A stretch of 64,000 bases of DNA, from assembly GCF_001687365.1 (NCBI RefSeq), contig NZ_LGLV01000010.1, positions 1 to 64,000 of the forward strand, written 5' to 3'. A model generated the notes under the pieces. The model was given only the letters and a program-made list of their open reading frames with translations. It made no database searches and was not told where the DNA came from. Shown here piece by piece: positions 18,001 through 25,808 of the stretch; position 1 is the stretch's first letter, and every line of letters begins with the position of its first letter. The position numbers were made by a program, and so were the translations under genes. This DNA is from Pararhizobium polonicum. Its GTDB lineage: Bacteria > Pseudomonadota > Alphaproteobacteria > Rhizobiales > Rhizobiaceae.

Positions 18001-18209
18001 ATCGCAACCGGGGCCGTGACGGCGGCAAGCCGCAGGGTGACCAGCGCCACGGAAAGGGCGAGCGCCAGGATCGTCCGGATCGCAACGACCGTGGTGCCAA
18101 GCCGCAGGCCGCCAAGTTCGAGGCACGCCCACCGCGCAAGGAAAAGCCGATGGATCCGGATTCGCCCTTCGCCAAGCTGGCTGCCCTGAAGGAGCAGATG
18201 AAGAAGTAA
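15081..18209 (+). CDS. SUV3-like DEAD/DEAH-box helicase with disordered C-terminal tail
   Basis: This protein of about 1042 residues is related to the mitochondrial RNA helicase SUV3. Walker A (GPTNTGKTH) is at residues 18-26, motif II (DEVQ) at 100-103 and motif VI (QIAGRAGRH) near 265. The C-terminal part ends in an Ala/Glu-rich acidic stretch followed by about 100 residues rich in Arg, Gly and Asp, a likely RNA-binding disordered tail. The GTG at 15081 is my preferred start; a TTG at 15030 is possible. The segment at about 16060-16650 uses codons (ATA, TTA, AGA, GTA) rare in neighbouring genes. The following gene encodes an S4 RNA-binding protein 17 bp away, suggesting an RNA-metabolism operon. 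Substrate unknown. Confidence 0.88.
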   Translation: MPDQPMILSGRGVIAVLGPTNTGKTHYAIERMVAHESGVIGLPLRLLAREVYTRVVEKVGAHNVALITGEEKITPHMARFSVCTVEAMPRDTKAAFVAIDEVQLAGDLERGHIFTDRLMHLRGRVETLLLGAATMRPILEHLLPGITVVERPRLSQLLYAGSKKITRLPQRTAIVAFSAEEVYAIAELIRRQRGGAAVVLGALSPRTRNAQVALYQAGDVEYLVATDAIGMGLNLDVDHVAFAQDRKYDGYQFRNLNPGELAQIAGRAGRHLRDGTFGVTSRVEPFDNELVHRIESHQFDPVRVLQWRSKSLNYASIQALKKSLDAAPVVNGLTRALPAVDQQALDYLSRYPEVTSVATTPERVETLWEACALPDYRRITPAQHADLISTIYADLVRRGTVNEDFMAEQVRRADHTDGEIDTLSARIAQIRTWTYVSNRPGWLADPTHWQEKTREIEDRLSDALHERLTKRFVDRRTSVLMKRLRENAMLEAEISVNGDVFVEGHHVGQLAGFRFTLATVADGLDARAAQGAAQKALALEFEARAARLHAAGNADLALASDGLVRWLGDPVARLAASDHVMRPRVLLLADEQLQGNAREHVLARIERFVNHHISTVLKPLDDLSRAEDLEGLAKGLAFQLVENLGVMFRRDVADDVKSLDQEARASIRRHGIRFGAYHIFMPALLKPAPAELITLLWALKNDGLDKPGYGDLIPVLAAGRTSVVTDPAFERTFYKLAGFRFLGKRAVRIDILERLADLIRPLLQWKPGTTARPDGAYDGRRFTATTAMLSILGATPDDMEEILKGLGYRADAVKAEEAAAFLSTQAGSAAPATDAAASDMPVETADHDDADAAGEEQHAAEPAAEQAAEAAPAVAEVPAAEAEQPAAVEQAVATEQGEEPAEAVEAKPVLLWRPGGRNDNQRSGGRPQGDRRGGNNRAPQGEARRDGGEPRREGEGRREGRDDNRKPGGGGRPDRNRGRDGGKPQGDQRHGKGERQDRPDRNDRGAKPQAAKFEARPPRKEKPMDPDSPFAKLAALKEQMKK

Positions 18210-18226
18210 CGCCCCAGGGTGTAAGG

Positions 18227-18640
18227 ATGAGTGGAAAACAGCCTCAGTCCCTGCCGGTTCTCCGCCAGCGTCTCGACAAATGGCTGTTCTTCACGCGCCT
18301 GCAGAAGTCCCGCTCGATCGCCCAGAAGGCGATCGAGTCCGGTGATGTCCGGGTCAACGATGTCCGGATTACCCAGCCGTCGCATGCGCTGAAAGCCGGC
18401 GATATCGTCGTTGTTTCCCTTGACCGGCGTGACACCACCGTTCGCGTTTTGCTTGCCGGTGTCCGGCGTGGCCCGTATGAAGAAGCCCGCCTTCTCTACG
18501 AGGACCTGACGCCTGTCGCCGTTCCCGGCGAAAAGCCGAATGCCTTCGAGCAGGCAATGCGCGAGCGCGGCAGCGGCCGGCCGACCAAGAAGGAGCGCCG
18601 CGATGTCGATCGGCTGAAGTCCGGCTGGCAGGATGATTAG
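18227..18640 (+). CDS. S4-domain RNA-binding protein, Hsp15 (HslR)-like
   Basis: This is a 137-residue protein with an S4 domain at residues about 12-60 ([20 protein letters not shown], then [10 protein letters not shown]). It corresponds to E. coli Hsp15/HslR, which binds stalled free 50S subunits carrying nascent peptidyl-tRNA and helps recycle them. The C-terminal tail is charged ([16 protein letters not shown]). It starts 17 bp after the helicase stop with a TAAGG ribosome site, so the two are probably co-transcribed. Whether it shares the Hsp15 function or another S4 role in alphaproteobacteria is inferred from family resemblance. Confidence 0.87.
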   Translation: MSGKQPQSLPVLRQRLDKWLFFTRLQKSRSIAQKAIESGDVRVNDVRITQPSHALKAGDIVVVSLDRRDTTVRVLLAGVRRGPYEEARLLYEDLTPVAVPGEKPNAFEQAMRERGSGRPTKKERRDVDRLKSGWQDD

Positions 18641-18855
18641 AAAACAGGATTAGAAAACTGTCCCGCCGGCCGGTGGTTTGGCGCATGGATTATTCTTGCA
18701 AAGCCCCGGCAAAGCCTTTACCTCACGGGGTAAATGAGCAGCCGTGTCGCGCCGTCAAAGGCGTTGGCGGGCTGATATCCCCAACGGATGCGGACAAGCG
18801 GGCTTCACTCTGGTTGCTGTCTGCCATCACATGTGAGAAATCGCTGGAGTACCTC

Positions 18856-19194
18856 ATGACGTATGTCGTGACCGATAATTGCATACGCTGCAAATACACC
18901 GATTGCGTGGAAGTGTGCCCGGTGGACTGCTTCTATGAAGGCGAGAACTTTCTGGTCATTCATCCCGACGAGTGCATCGACTGTGGCGTCTGCGAGCCGG
19001 AATGTCCCGCAGGGGCCATCAAGCCGGACACCGAGCCGGGTCTGGACAAGTGGCTGAAGGTCAATGCCGAATTCGCCACACAATGGCCCAATCTCACCGT
19101 CAAGCGTGATGAGATGCCGGAAGCCAAGGAGATGGACGGCGAAGAAGGCAAGTACGAGAAATATTTTTCGCCGAATCCCGGTCAGGGCGACTGA
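18856..19194 (+). CDS. fdxA: Ferredoxin FdxA (7Fe-type)
   Basis: This 112-residue ferredoxin starts [20 protein letters not shown] and continues with [16 protein letters not shown]. The second motif has four cysteines of a [4Fe-4S] cluster, while the first has the C-x7-C-x3-CP spacing of a [3Fe-4S]/[4Fe-4S] protein. It is an essential-type FdxA found throughout Rhizobiales, with a C-terminal extension of about 50 residues. A TTTACC/GGTAAA inverted repeat around 18716-18736 lies in the 215-bp region upstream. It sits between hslR and carD on the same strand, an order often seen in this group. Confidence 0.95.
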   Translation: MTYVVTDNCIRCKYTDCVEVCPVDCFYEGENFLVIHPDECIDCGVCEPECPAGAIKPDTEPGLDKWLKVNAEFATQWPNLTVKRDEMPEAKEMDGEEGKYEKYFSPNPGQGD

Positions 19195-19609
19195 CCGGCC
19201 GGATTTTCGGACAGCGGGTTACAGGGTTGTTTTCCCGGCTGTGAAAAATGGCGAAAATGGGGGAATCATGGCTTAACCATGTCCGTGACGGGCTGGCTGG
19301 CCTTGTTGGCCGTTGTAAAGCAAATTATTGATTTCCGCAGTTTTTTATGATAGGGTCAAAATACTGATCCACATCGTGGCACTTGCGTGTGCCCGAAAAC
19401 CATCACGAAAGCAAAAGAATCCCACGGCGCGGCTGACCCCAAATACGCAACGTCTGTTGCTTGTGCGTGATCGCCCCGCAGAAGATCGATTTGATGACCG
19501 TTGGCACGGAACAGTATGGAGTCACCCGACGGTGCCCCCGTCCATCCCGGGCCTGACTGACCCGGCCCCGGCTTGTTGCCGGGAGCGTAACAGGGAGTTT
19601 TTGAAACGA
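19195..19609. other. 415-bp leader region upstream of carD with competing hairpins
   Basis: No coding region is credible. The distal half is GC-rich and contains two overlapping stem possibilities at 19546-19583: GGGCC (19549-19553) with GGCCC (19564-19568), and CCCGGC (19567-19572) with GCCGGG (19578-19583). The two share bases, so they cannot both form. They end ten bases before the GGGAG preceding carD. The proximal part is more AT-rich and probably carries the promoter. Confidence 0.45.
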
Positions 19610-20179
19610 ATGACGACCCAGCAGAAAAAACCTTCAACACGCCATGGATTCAAGACCGGTGAATCGATCGTTTACCCGGCACATGGCGTAGGACAAATCG
19701 TTGCAATCGAAGATCAGGTGGTTGCGGGCATGTCGCTCGAACTGTTTGTGATCGATTTCGAAAAGGACAAGATGCGTCTCAAGGTGCCGGTTGCAAAGGC
19801 CGTCTCCATCGGCATGCGCAAGCTGTCCGAGACCGATTTCGTCGAACGTGCATTGAAGGTCGTACAGGGCAGGGCACGCGTCAAGCGGACCATGTGGTCC
19901 CGCCGCGCGCAGGAATATGATGCCAAGATCAATTCCGGTGACCTGATCTCGATCGCCGAGGTCGTGCGCGACCTTTACCGTGCTGAAAACCAGCCGGAGC
20001 AGTCCTATTCCGAACGTCAGCTTTATGAAGCTGCGCTTGACCGCATGGCGCGCGAAATCGCAGCCGTGAACAAGATGTCGGAAACGGAAGCTGTCCGTCT
20101 CGTGGAAGCCAACCTGAACAAGGGGCCGAAGCGCGGCAAGGCCGTCGAAGAAGACGAAACGCAGGAAGAAGCTGCATAA
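19610..20179 (+). CDS. carD: CarD-family transcriptional regulator
   Basis: This 189-residue protein has the CarD_CdnL_TRCF domain near the N terminus (KTGESIVYPAHGVGQIVAIE, then the Tudor-like fold). A helical C-terminal domain follows (about residues 75-160) with RAKRTM/WSRRAQEY-type basic features. CarD-type proteins bind the RNA polymerase beta subunit and stabilise open promoter complexes, especially at rRNA promoters. I start at the ATG at 19610 because upstream in-frame sequence is not conserved-looking. A bidirectional terminator follows. The long leader could be regulatory. Confidence 0.93.
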   Translation: MTTQQKKPSTRHGFKTGESIVYPAHGVGQIVAIEDQVVAGMSLELFVIDFEKDKMRLKVPVAKAVSIGMRKLSETDFVERALKVVQGRARVKRTMWSRRAQEYDAKINSGDLISIAEVVRDLYRAENQPEQSYSERQLYEAALDRMAREIAAVNKMSETEAVRLVEANLNKGPKRGKAVEEDETQEEAA

Positions 20180-20205
20180 GCACCGGTCAAACGGCGCTTG
20201 TATCC

Positions 20206-20237
20206 AAAAGGCCCTGTCAGCGATGACGGGGCCTTTT
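20206..20237. terminator. Bidirectional terminator between carD and the MFS gene
   Basis: A near-perfect stem, AAAAGGCCCTGTCA / TGACGGGGCCTTTT, with a short loop. A-runs and T-runs on both sides allow it to serve the convergent carD and MFS genes. Confidence 0.85.
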
Positions 20238-20238
20238 G

Positions 20239-21456
20239 TTATTCTCCGACAGCTCTGTCAGTGGCCAGGACCGAACGGCGGGTCGCCTGCAGGAACCAGA
20301 GATAGCTGGCGACTGACGTCAGCAGCATCGCCGGAATGATCAGTCCGAAGGCGATGAAGGGTGTGCCGAGGAGGGCTGCCGCGAGGCCGCCGAGAAAGCC
20401 GCCGGCCATCTGGATGAAACCCATCATCGCCGATGCCGAGCCGGCAATATGCGGGAAGGATTGCAGCGCCGCCGTCGTCATATGCGGCGTCAGGAAGGCG
20501 ATGCCGAAGCTGGAGAAGGCGACCGGCAGCATGACCGACAGGTAGCTTGGGGTGATGAAATGCACCGAAAGCGCGATCAGCAGAGCGCCGATGGTGCAGA
20601 AGGCAAGGCCGGCGCGAACGGAGCCTTCGCCGCCGAGTTTTGCCGCCGTCAGCCGCAGACAGACCGAACCTGAAAAATAGGAGCCGGACTGCATCAGCAT
20701 GCCGAGCCCGAAGGCCGTTGGCGACAGGCCCACCTTGTCGATCAGGATGAAGGACAGCATGGTCGACTGCGCATAAAGCGCGCCGACCGAGCCGCCGAGC
20801 ACGATGGCCGCGGCCACGAAGCGTGGATCGCGGATCAGCTCGCCATAGGCTGCCAGAAGCGGTCCCGGCCGGGCGCGGCGGCGATCGGGCATTGCTGTCT
20901 CGCGCATGAAGGCAGTGACGGAAACGATGGTGAGCAGGCCAAACCCGACCAGAAGAAAGAAGATCGCCTGCCAGCCGAAGGCGGCCAGCGCCAGCCCGCC
21001 CAGCGTCGGTGCCATGGCCGGGCCAATGGCCAGCATGATGCCGATCAGGTTCATGATCCGCGATGCCTCGGCGCCCGTGAACTGGTCCCGCACGATGGCG
21101 CGGGCAACGGTGATGCCAACGGATGCGCCGATGCCCTGAATCAGCCGGCCGGCCAGCAGCCCTTCGACCGATGGCGCAAAGGCGCAGATCAGGCTGCCCA
21201 GAAGGTTGATGCCGACGAAGGCGAGGGTCGCGTTTTTCCGGCCGAACGCATCGGACATCGGTCCGGCGACAAGCTGTGCGACGGAAAAGCCGCCGAAGTA
21301 AACCGACAGGGTGAGCTTGATCATCGATTCGGTGGTGGCAAACGCCTGCACCAGCTCGGGCATGGCCGGGGTATAGATCGACATGGAAATCGGACCAAGG
21401 GTCGCCAGCAATGCACCGAGCATGCTGGTGCGCCGTTCGCTCATCCGCAGGCTCAT
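20239..21456 (-). CDS. Multidrug MFS transporter, Bcr/CflA type
   Basis: This 405-residue, 12-segment major facilitator has the Bcr/CflA features. The N-terminal segment SMLGALLATLGPISMSIYTP (residues about 12-31) is followed by the loop-2 motif VAGPMSDAFGRKN and the antiporter motif C region IQGIGASVGITVARAIVRDQ. Members export chloramphenicol, bicyclomycin or sulfonamides, but the substrate here is unknown. The ATG at 21456 overlaps the stop of the upstream MarR gene by four bases, so repressor and pump are co-translated and the MarR protein is its likely regulator. Confidence 0.9.
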   Translation of the reverse strand: MSLRMSERRTSMLGALLATLGPISMSIYTPAMPELVQAFATTESMIKLTLSVYFGGFSVAQLVAGPMSDAFGRKNATLAFVGINLLGSLICAFAPSVEGLLAGRLIQGIGASVGITVARAIVRDQFTGAEASRIMNLIGIMLAIGPAMAPTLGGLALAAFGWQAIFFLLVGFGLLTIVSVTAFMRETAMPDRRRARPGPLLAAYGELIRDPRFVAAAIVLGGSVGALYAQSTMLSFILIDKVGLSPTAFGLGMLMQSGSYFSGSVCLRLTAAKLGGEGSVRAGLAFCTIGALLIALSVHFITPSYLSVMLPVAFSSFGIAFLTPHMTTAALQSFPHIAGSASAMMGFIQMAGGFLGGLAAALLGTPFIAFGLIIPAMLLTSVASYLWFLQATRRSVLATDRAVGE

Positions 21457-21932
21457 TCGGCGATACTCTTCTTGTCGGAGGAACCGCAACGGTCCAGCTG
21501 GTGCAGATTGTCGCGCAGCCCCTTGAGGCTAGCCCGCAACGCTTCGCGGCCCTCGGCATCGAGGCCCAGCGTTACCTGATCCATCAGCGCGCGGACTTCT
21601 CTGCGAATCTCGAGAAGCAGCGTATCCGCCTTCCCGGTCACGATCACGTTCTTGGCCCGCCGGTCACCGGGATCGGCAATCCGTTCGACAAGCCCCAGTC
21701 CTTCCAGACGATCGAGATAGGTGGACAGCGTCATCGGCTCGATCCCCATCTTCACGGCGATATCCGCCTGCTTGATGCCCTCGGTCGCTGCCACCTGGAT
21801 CAGCGCCCGGGCTTCCCCCGGGGTGACGCCAAGGCCGGAGGCGCTGATGCGCCGGTCGAAGGCGCCTCGCAGCAGCCGGGAAACATCCGTCAGCAGCATG
21901 CCGATCGTATCGGTTTCAAGTCTGACAGGCAT
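21453..21932 (-). CDS. MarR-family transcriptional regulator
   Basis: This is a winged-helix regulator of about 159 residues. The DNA-binding core (GIKQADIAVKMGIEPMTLST, then LDRLEGLGLVERIADPGDRR with the wing Asp/Arg pair) is at residues about 55-105, flanked by dimerisation helices. I prefer the ATG at 21932 over a TTG four codons upstream. It is the first gene of a two-gene unit with a Bcr/CflA-type pump (ATGA overlap). MarR proteins typically autorepress such operons and release DNA when a drug or phenolic ligand binds. It is divergent from a LysE-type exporter gene across 221 bp. Confidence 0.92.
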   Translation of the reverse strand: MPVRLETDTIGMLLTDVSRLLRGAFDRRISASGLGVTPGEARALIQVAATEGIKQADIAVKMGIEPMTLSTYLDRLEGLGLVERIADPGDRRAKNVIVTGKADTLLLEIRREVRALMDQVTLGLDAEGREALRASLKGLRDNLHQLDRCGSSDKKSIAE

Positions 21933-22153
21933 GACAACTCGCAATGTCGAATATCGTAAGCTTTACTTAGCATCTTGCGATAAAGGCGGCAAGTTTGGCA
22001 GCCGGGATCCCTTCGAACACCGCATAGGCCGATCACGACAACAGCGCATCCATGCTCGCGTGGGGTGTCGACGGACCATCAATTGGCTCTGCCGGCATCT
22101 TGACGGAATCACCGGCGCAAGGTCGAATGGCTCTTTCCTCGCAAGGAGCCTCC

Positions 22154-22795
22154 ATGACGCAGACCCTGTTTTTCGGCGCCTTTCTGGCCGCCCTTCTTTA
22201 TGTTCTCATTCCGGGTCCCGCTTTTCTCGCCCTTCTCGGCATTGGCGCCGGGCAGGGCCGCAAGGCGGGGGCGCTGTTCATGGGCGGGCATCTGGCCGGA
22301 GATATTCTCTGGTCGACGCTGGCGCTGGTGGCGATCGTCGGCGCCAAGACGATCGGCAGCACGATCTTCGATATTCTCGGCCTTCTCTGCGGCGTCTATC
22401 TCGCGTGGATCGGCTGGACGGCATTGCGCGCCAAGCCGCGCGGCGAAAACCAGCCGCTGATGAGCGTCGAGCGGCCGTATCGGCGCGGCCTGATCTTCGG
22501 ACTGACCAATCCCAAGGGATACCCGGTGGCACTCGCCACCTTTACGGCGCTGCTCGCCGGCTCGTCGAATGCCCTGGATTTCCATGCCCTGCCGGCATTG
22601 CTCGCCGTTTCGTTCCTCGGGTTCCTTGCCGCCGACATCATTCTGATCGGCATCATCGGCGCCTCCGTCGTGCGGCGTTTCTACCGCCGCCACGAGCTGG
22701 CCATCGTCCGGCTTTCCGGCGTGCTGTTCATGGGGTTTGCGGTACAGGCCATCTGGCATGCTGCACCCGGTCTTCTTGGAATGCGGAAGCCTTGA
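22154..22795 (+). CDS. LysE-family exporter
   Basis: This is a 213-residue membrane protein with the LysE/RhtB N-terminal pattern (ALLYVLIPGPAFLALLGIGA) and the central LTNPKGYPVALATF motif. About six hydrophobic segments span the sequence. An AAGGAG ribosome site supports the ATG at 22154. It is divergent from the MarR/MFS unit, so the MarR protein could also influence it. Family members export amino acids or related small molecules; the substrate is unknown. Confidence 0.87.
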   Translation: MTQTLFFGAFLAALLYVLIPGPAFLALLGIGAGQGRKAGALFMGGHLAGDILWSTLALVAIVGAKTIGSTIFDILGLLCGVYLAWIGWTALRAKPRGENQPLMSVERPYRRGLIFGLTNPKGYPVALATFTALLAGSSNALDFHALPALLAVSFLGFLAADIILIGIIGASVVRRFYRRHELAIVRLSGVLFMGFAVQAIWHAAPGLLGMRKP

Positions 22796-22908
22796 TCCGG
22801 AGCGGCCGAGCGCCCACCTGACACTCTTGATATCTCCACAATCGCTGCCGACAACGTTTGGCAGCGCCCGCCTTCTGCGGGACTGATCGGAATGCGAAAG
22901 GACTGCCC

Positions 22909-24999
22909 ATGACTTCGAGCCCTGCTCTCAACCCCGCCGTCACCGACTGGAACGGCCCTGACGGGTTGCCCCGCTTCGAGGCGGTCGGCGATGGCGATTT
23001 CGCGGCATCCTTCGAAGCGGCTTTGGCCGAGCATGAAACGGAGATCGCGGCGATCGCCGACAATTCCGAGGCCCCGACTTTCCAGAATGCCATTGTTGCG
23101 CTGGAAATTGCCGGCGATACGCTGTCGCGCGTCTCCGCGCTGTTCTGGAACCGCGCCGGCGCCCATACCAACGATGTCATCCAGGCGCTGGAGCGTGATA
23201 TCGCCCCGAAGATGTCGCGGCACTATTCGAAAATCGGCATGAACGTGGCGCTTTTTGCCCGCATCGACGCCTTGTGGGAGGGCCGCGAAAAGCTCGGGCT
23301 CGATCTGGAGCAAACCCGCGTGCTGGAGCGGCACTGGAAGGGCTTCGTCAAATCCGGCGCAAAGCTGCCGAAGGCCGAGCAGGAGAGGCTGGCTGCGATC
23401 AACGAAACGCTGGCAAGCCTCGGTGCCCAGTTCGGCCAGAACGTGCTCGCCGACGAAAAGAGCTGGGCGCTCATCCTCGACAAGGAGACCGATCTTGCAG
23501 GCCTGCCGCAGTTCCTGAAGGATTCCATGGCGTCTGCCGCGCGCGATCGCGGCGAGGACGGCAAATATGCGGTGACCCTGTCGCGCTCGATCATCGAGCC
23601 GTTCCTGACCTTCTCGGAAAACCGCGACCTTCGCGAACAGGCGTTCAAGGCCTGGGTCGCCCGCGGCGCAAATGGCGGCGAGACCGACAACCGCGACACG
23701 ATCCGCCAGACACTGGCGCTGCGCGCCGAAAAGGCCAAGCTGCTCGGCTACGAAAACTACGCCGCGCTGAAGCTCGACAATACCATGGCAAAGACGCCGG
23801 AGGCGGTGAACGGGCTTTTGACCCAGGTCTGGGAAAAGGCCGTCGTCCGGGCCCGTGAGGAAGAAGCCGATCTCGCCGCGCTGATCGCCGCCGAGGGCCG
23901 CAACCATCCGGTCATGCCCTGGGACTGGCGCCACTATGCCGAAAAGCTGCGGGCGCAGAAATTCAATTTTTCCGAAAGCGAACTGAAGCCCTACCTGCAG
24001 CTCGAAAAGATCATCGATGCCTGCTTCGACGTCGCGCACCGGCTGTTCGGCATCACGGCGACCGAGAAGAAGGGGGTTGCCGGCTATCATCCGGACGTGC
24101 GCGTCTTCGATATCCGCGATTCCAGCGGAAAGCTGGTGGCGCTTTTCCTTGGCGACTATTTCGCCCGCGCCTCGAAGCGCTCCGGCGCCTGGATGAGTTC
24201 GTTCCAGTCGCAGCACCGGCTGCCGCTGAAAAACGGTACGGTGGGCGAATTGCCGATCATCTACAATGTCTGCAATTTCGCCAAGCCGGCGGAAGGCAAA
24301 CCTGCCCTGCTGTCGCTCGACGACGCCCGCACCCTGTTCCACGAATTCGGCCATGCGCTGCACGGCATGCTGTCAGATGTGACCTATCCATCGGTCTCCG
24401 GCACCAGCGTTTCACGCGATTTCGTCGAACTGCCGTCGCAGCTCTACGAACATTGGCTGACGGTGCCTGCGATCCTGAAACAATATGCTGTGCATGAGGC
24501 GACCGGCGAGCCGATGCCGCAGGCGCTGCTCGACAAGGTGCTGGCCGCCCGCACGTTCAATTCGGGCTTCAACACGGTGGAATTCACATCGTCCGCATTG
24601 GTGGACATGGCGTTCCACACCCGTGGCGCTGTCGAAGACCCGATGGCGGTACAGACCGAAGTCCTGACGAAAATCGGCATGCCGGCCTCGATCGTCATGC
24701 GCCATGCCACGCCGCACTTCCAGCACGTGTTTTCCGGCGACGGTTACTCGGCCGGCTATTATTCCTACATGTGGTCGGAGGTGCTCGATGCCGACGCCTT
24801 CGCCGCCTTCGAGGAAACCGGCGATGCCTTCAATCCGGCCACGGCAAAGAAGCTGAAGGACAATATCTATTCCGTCGGCGGCTCGATCGACCCGGAAGAC
24901 GCCTACAGGGCCTTCCGCGGCAAACTTCCGAGCCCGGATGCGATGCTGGCCAAGAAGGGGCTGGCGGTGACGGAGGAACTGGCTGGATCGGACGCCTGA
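22909..24999 (+). CDS. M3-family metallopeptidase (oligopeptidase A / peptidyl-dipeptidase type)
   Basis: This 696-residue zinc peptidase degrades short peptides in the cytoplasm. The HEFGH zinc-binding motif is at residues 478-482 (in LFHEFGHALHGMLS), and a downstream Glu (in SRDFVELPSQLYEHW) provides the third ligand. The Tyr/His substrate loop GYSAGYYSYMWSEVLDAD also fits the M3 family (OpdA, Dcp). No signal peptide is visible. The start at 22909 has AAAGGA upstream. Distinguishing OpdA from Dcp is not possible from motifs alone; the GTSVSRDFVE segment is shared. Confidence 0.94.
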   Translation: MTSSPALNPAVTDWNGPDGLPRFEAVGDGDFAASFEAALAEHETEIAAIADNSEAPTFQNAIVALEIAGDTLSRVSALFWNRAGAHTNDVIQALERDIAPKMSRHYSKIGMNVALFARIDALWEGREKLGLDLEQTRVLERHWKGFVKSGAKLPKAEQERLAAINETLASLGAQFGQNVLADEKSWALILDKETDLAGLPQFLKDSMASAARDRGEDGKYAVTLSRSIIEPFLTFSENRDLREQAFKAWVARGANGGETDNRDTIRQTLALRAEKAKLLGYENYAALKLDNTMAKTPEAVNGLLTQVWEKAVVRAREEEADLAALIAAEGRNHPVMPWDWRHYAEKLRAQKFNFSESELKPYLQLEKIIDACFDVAHRLFGITATEKKGVAGYHPDVRVFDIRDSSGKLVALFLGDYFARASKRSGAWMSSFQSQHRLPLKNGTVGELPIIYNVCNFAKPAEGKPALLSLDDARTLFHEFGHALHGMLSDVTYPSVSGTSVSRDFVELPSQLYEHWLTVPAILKQYAVHEATGEPMPQALLDKVLAARTFNSGFNTVEFTSSALVDMAFHTRGAVEDPMAVQTEVLTKIGMPASIVMRHATPHFQHVFSGDGYSAGYYSYMWSEVLDADAFAAFEETGDAFNPATAKKLKDNIYSVGGSIDPEDAYRAFRGKLPSPDAMLAKKGLAVTEELAGSDA

Positions 25000-25000
25000 T

Positions 25001-25357
25001 CTACTCGTCCTTGAGCTTATCAGCGAGACCGATGAGATCCTCGTGCAGCCGCACGGGGATATCCATCCGGTCGTGAAGGATGGCCATGACGCCGATCTTG
25101 CCGCCCGGGAGCTCCCGAAAGAACAGGTAGTGGCGTTCGTAACGGCTGAAGTAGGCCTGAATTTTCAAGTCTGTCGGCGCTGCGAGATTGCCCGGCAGCC
25201 GGCGCCAGAGAGCCTTTGTCCGCGACAGTTTCTGCAGATGAGCATGAAGGCCGGTGATATAGGCGATCGCCTGGTCTTCGCCCCACTGAGCGACTGTCTC
25301 TTTCCAGATGCGATCCTGCGCGGCATTTGCCGGCGGATAGAACAGATATCCGCCCAT
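25001..25357 (-). CDS. ParE/RelE-superfamily toxin
   Basis: This is a 118-residue protein whose C-terminal half resembles ParE/RelE toxins (FSRYERHYLFFRE, then ILHDRMDIPVRL, the typical toxin C terminus). ParE proteins inhibit DNA gyrase; RelE proteins cleave ribosome-bound mRNA, and the family alone does not decide between them. The N-terminal 20 residues (MGGYLFYPPANAAQDRIWKE) fit the first helix. The ATG lies directly after the antitoxin stop codon, so translation is probably coupled. The partner gene and an operator palindrome upstream complete a type II toxin-antitoxin module. Confidence 0.82.
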   Translation of the reverse strand: MGGYLFYPPANAAQDRIWKETVAQWGEDQAIAYITGLHAHLQKLSRTKALWRRLPGNLAAPTDLKIQAYFSRYERHYLFFRELPGGKIGVMAILHDRMDIPVRLHEDLIGLADKLKDE

Positions 25358-25358
25358 C

Positions 25359-25610
25359 CTATCGGCTTGTGTTGCGACGAATGACGTCTTCGGCCGAGAC
25401 GGTGACAAACTCGCTTTCGTCAGCCCTCAAGCCGGGTTCCAGCTTCTTTTGAAGCCATTCCCAGGCTTCCGTCCGGCTTTGCAGATCACGGCGGATCAAG
25501 GCGCGGATATATTCGCTGGCATTTTCGTAAAGGCCGTTCTGGCCGATCTGCTGCTGTACATGATCCTGCAATGGGCCTGTGACCCGGACGTGAATGCTTT
25601 CAGACGCCAT
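25359..25610 (-). CDS. ParD-like ribbon-helix-helix antitoxin
   Basis: This 83-residue antitoxin has a ribbon-helix-helix N terminus (SIHVRVTGPLQDHVQQQI, then YENASEYIRALIRRDL, the typical ParD segment) for DNA binding. The C-terminal tail (EAWEWLQKKLEPGLRADESE) would wrap the toxin. A GGAGG ribosome site lies five bases upstream of the ATG. It is the first gene of the pair. The inverted repeat at 25646-25672, just upstream, is the expected autoregulatory operator. Confidence 0.85.
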   Translation of the reverse strand: MASESIHVRVTGPLQDHVQQQIGQNGLYENASEYIRALIRRDLQSRTEAWEWLQKKLEPGLRADESEFVTVSAEDVIRRNTSR

Positions 25611-25645
25611 ATCTGCCTCCCTGGGAATGAGGGATGATGTGTACT

Positions 25646-25672
25646 GTGAAGTTTATTGTCAATAAATTTCAC
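25646..25672. promoter_or_regulatory. Operator-like palindrome upstream of the toxin-antitoxin pair
   Basis: The 12-bp arms GTGAAGTTTATT and AATAAATTTCAC match at 11 of 12 positions around a GTC centre. The site is 36 bases upstream of the antitoxin start, where ribbon-helix-helix antitoxins normally bind and repress. Its AT-rich composition suggests it overlaps the promoter. Confidence 0.7.
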
Positions 25673-25684
25673 GTCTTCGTCTTC

Positions 25685-25702
25685 ACGTCATGGAACTGTC
25701 GC
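25685..25702 (+). promoter_or_regulatory. Possible Pho box upstream of phoD-type gene
   Basis: ACGTCAT-ggaa-CTGTCGC resembles the PhoB consensus of two CTGTCAT-like 7-mers separated by four bases, with two mismatches in each half. It is about 107 bases upstream of the phosphatase start. The gene function (alkaline phosphatase D family) makes phosphate control plausible; the match itself is imperfect. Confidence 0.35.
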
Positions 25703-25808
25703 CAAACGGTTGGAATAGATTCATCCAACTGTAAACGAACTGACATCCGCGTCGCCAAAGGTCCGCCTCGGGAAACCCGTCACTCCCGAGGCGATACCGG
25801 AGGCAGAT

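Noticed and set aside
22681-24363. A 560-codon open frame antisense to the M3 peptidase gene
   Set aside because: Composition is that of an antisense shadow, and the plus-strand frame carries the zinc motif and family length.
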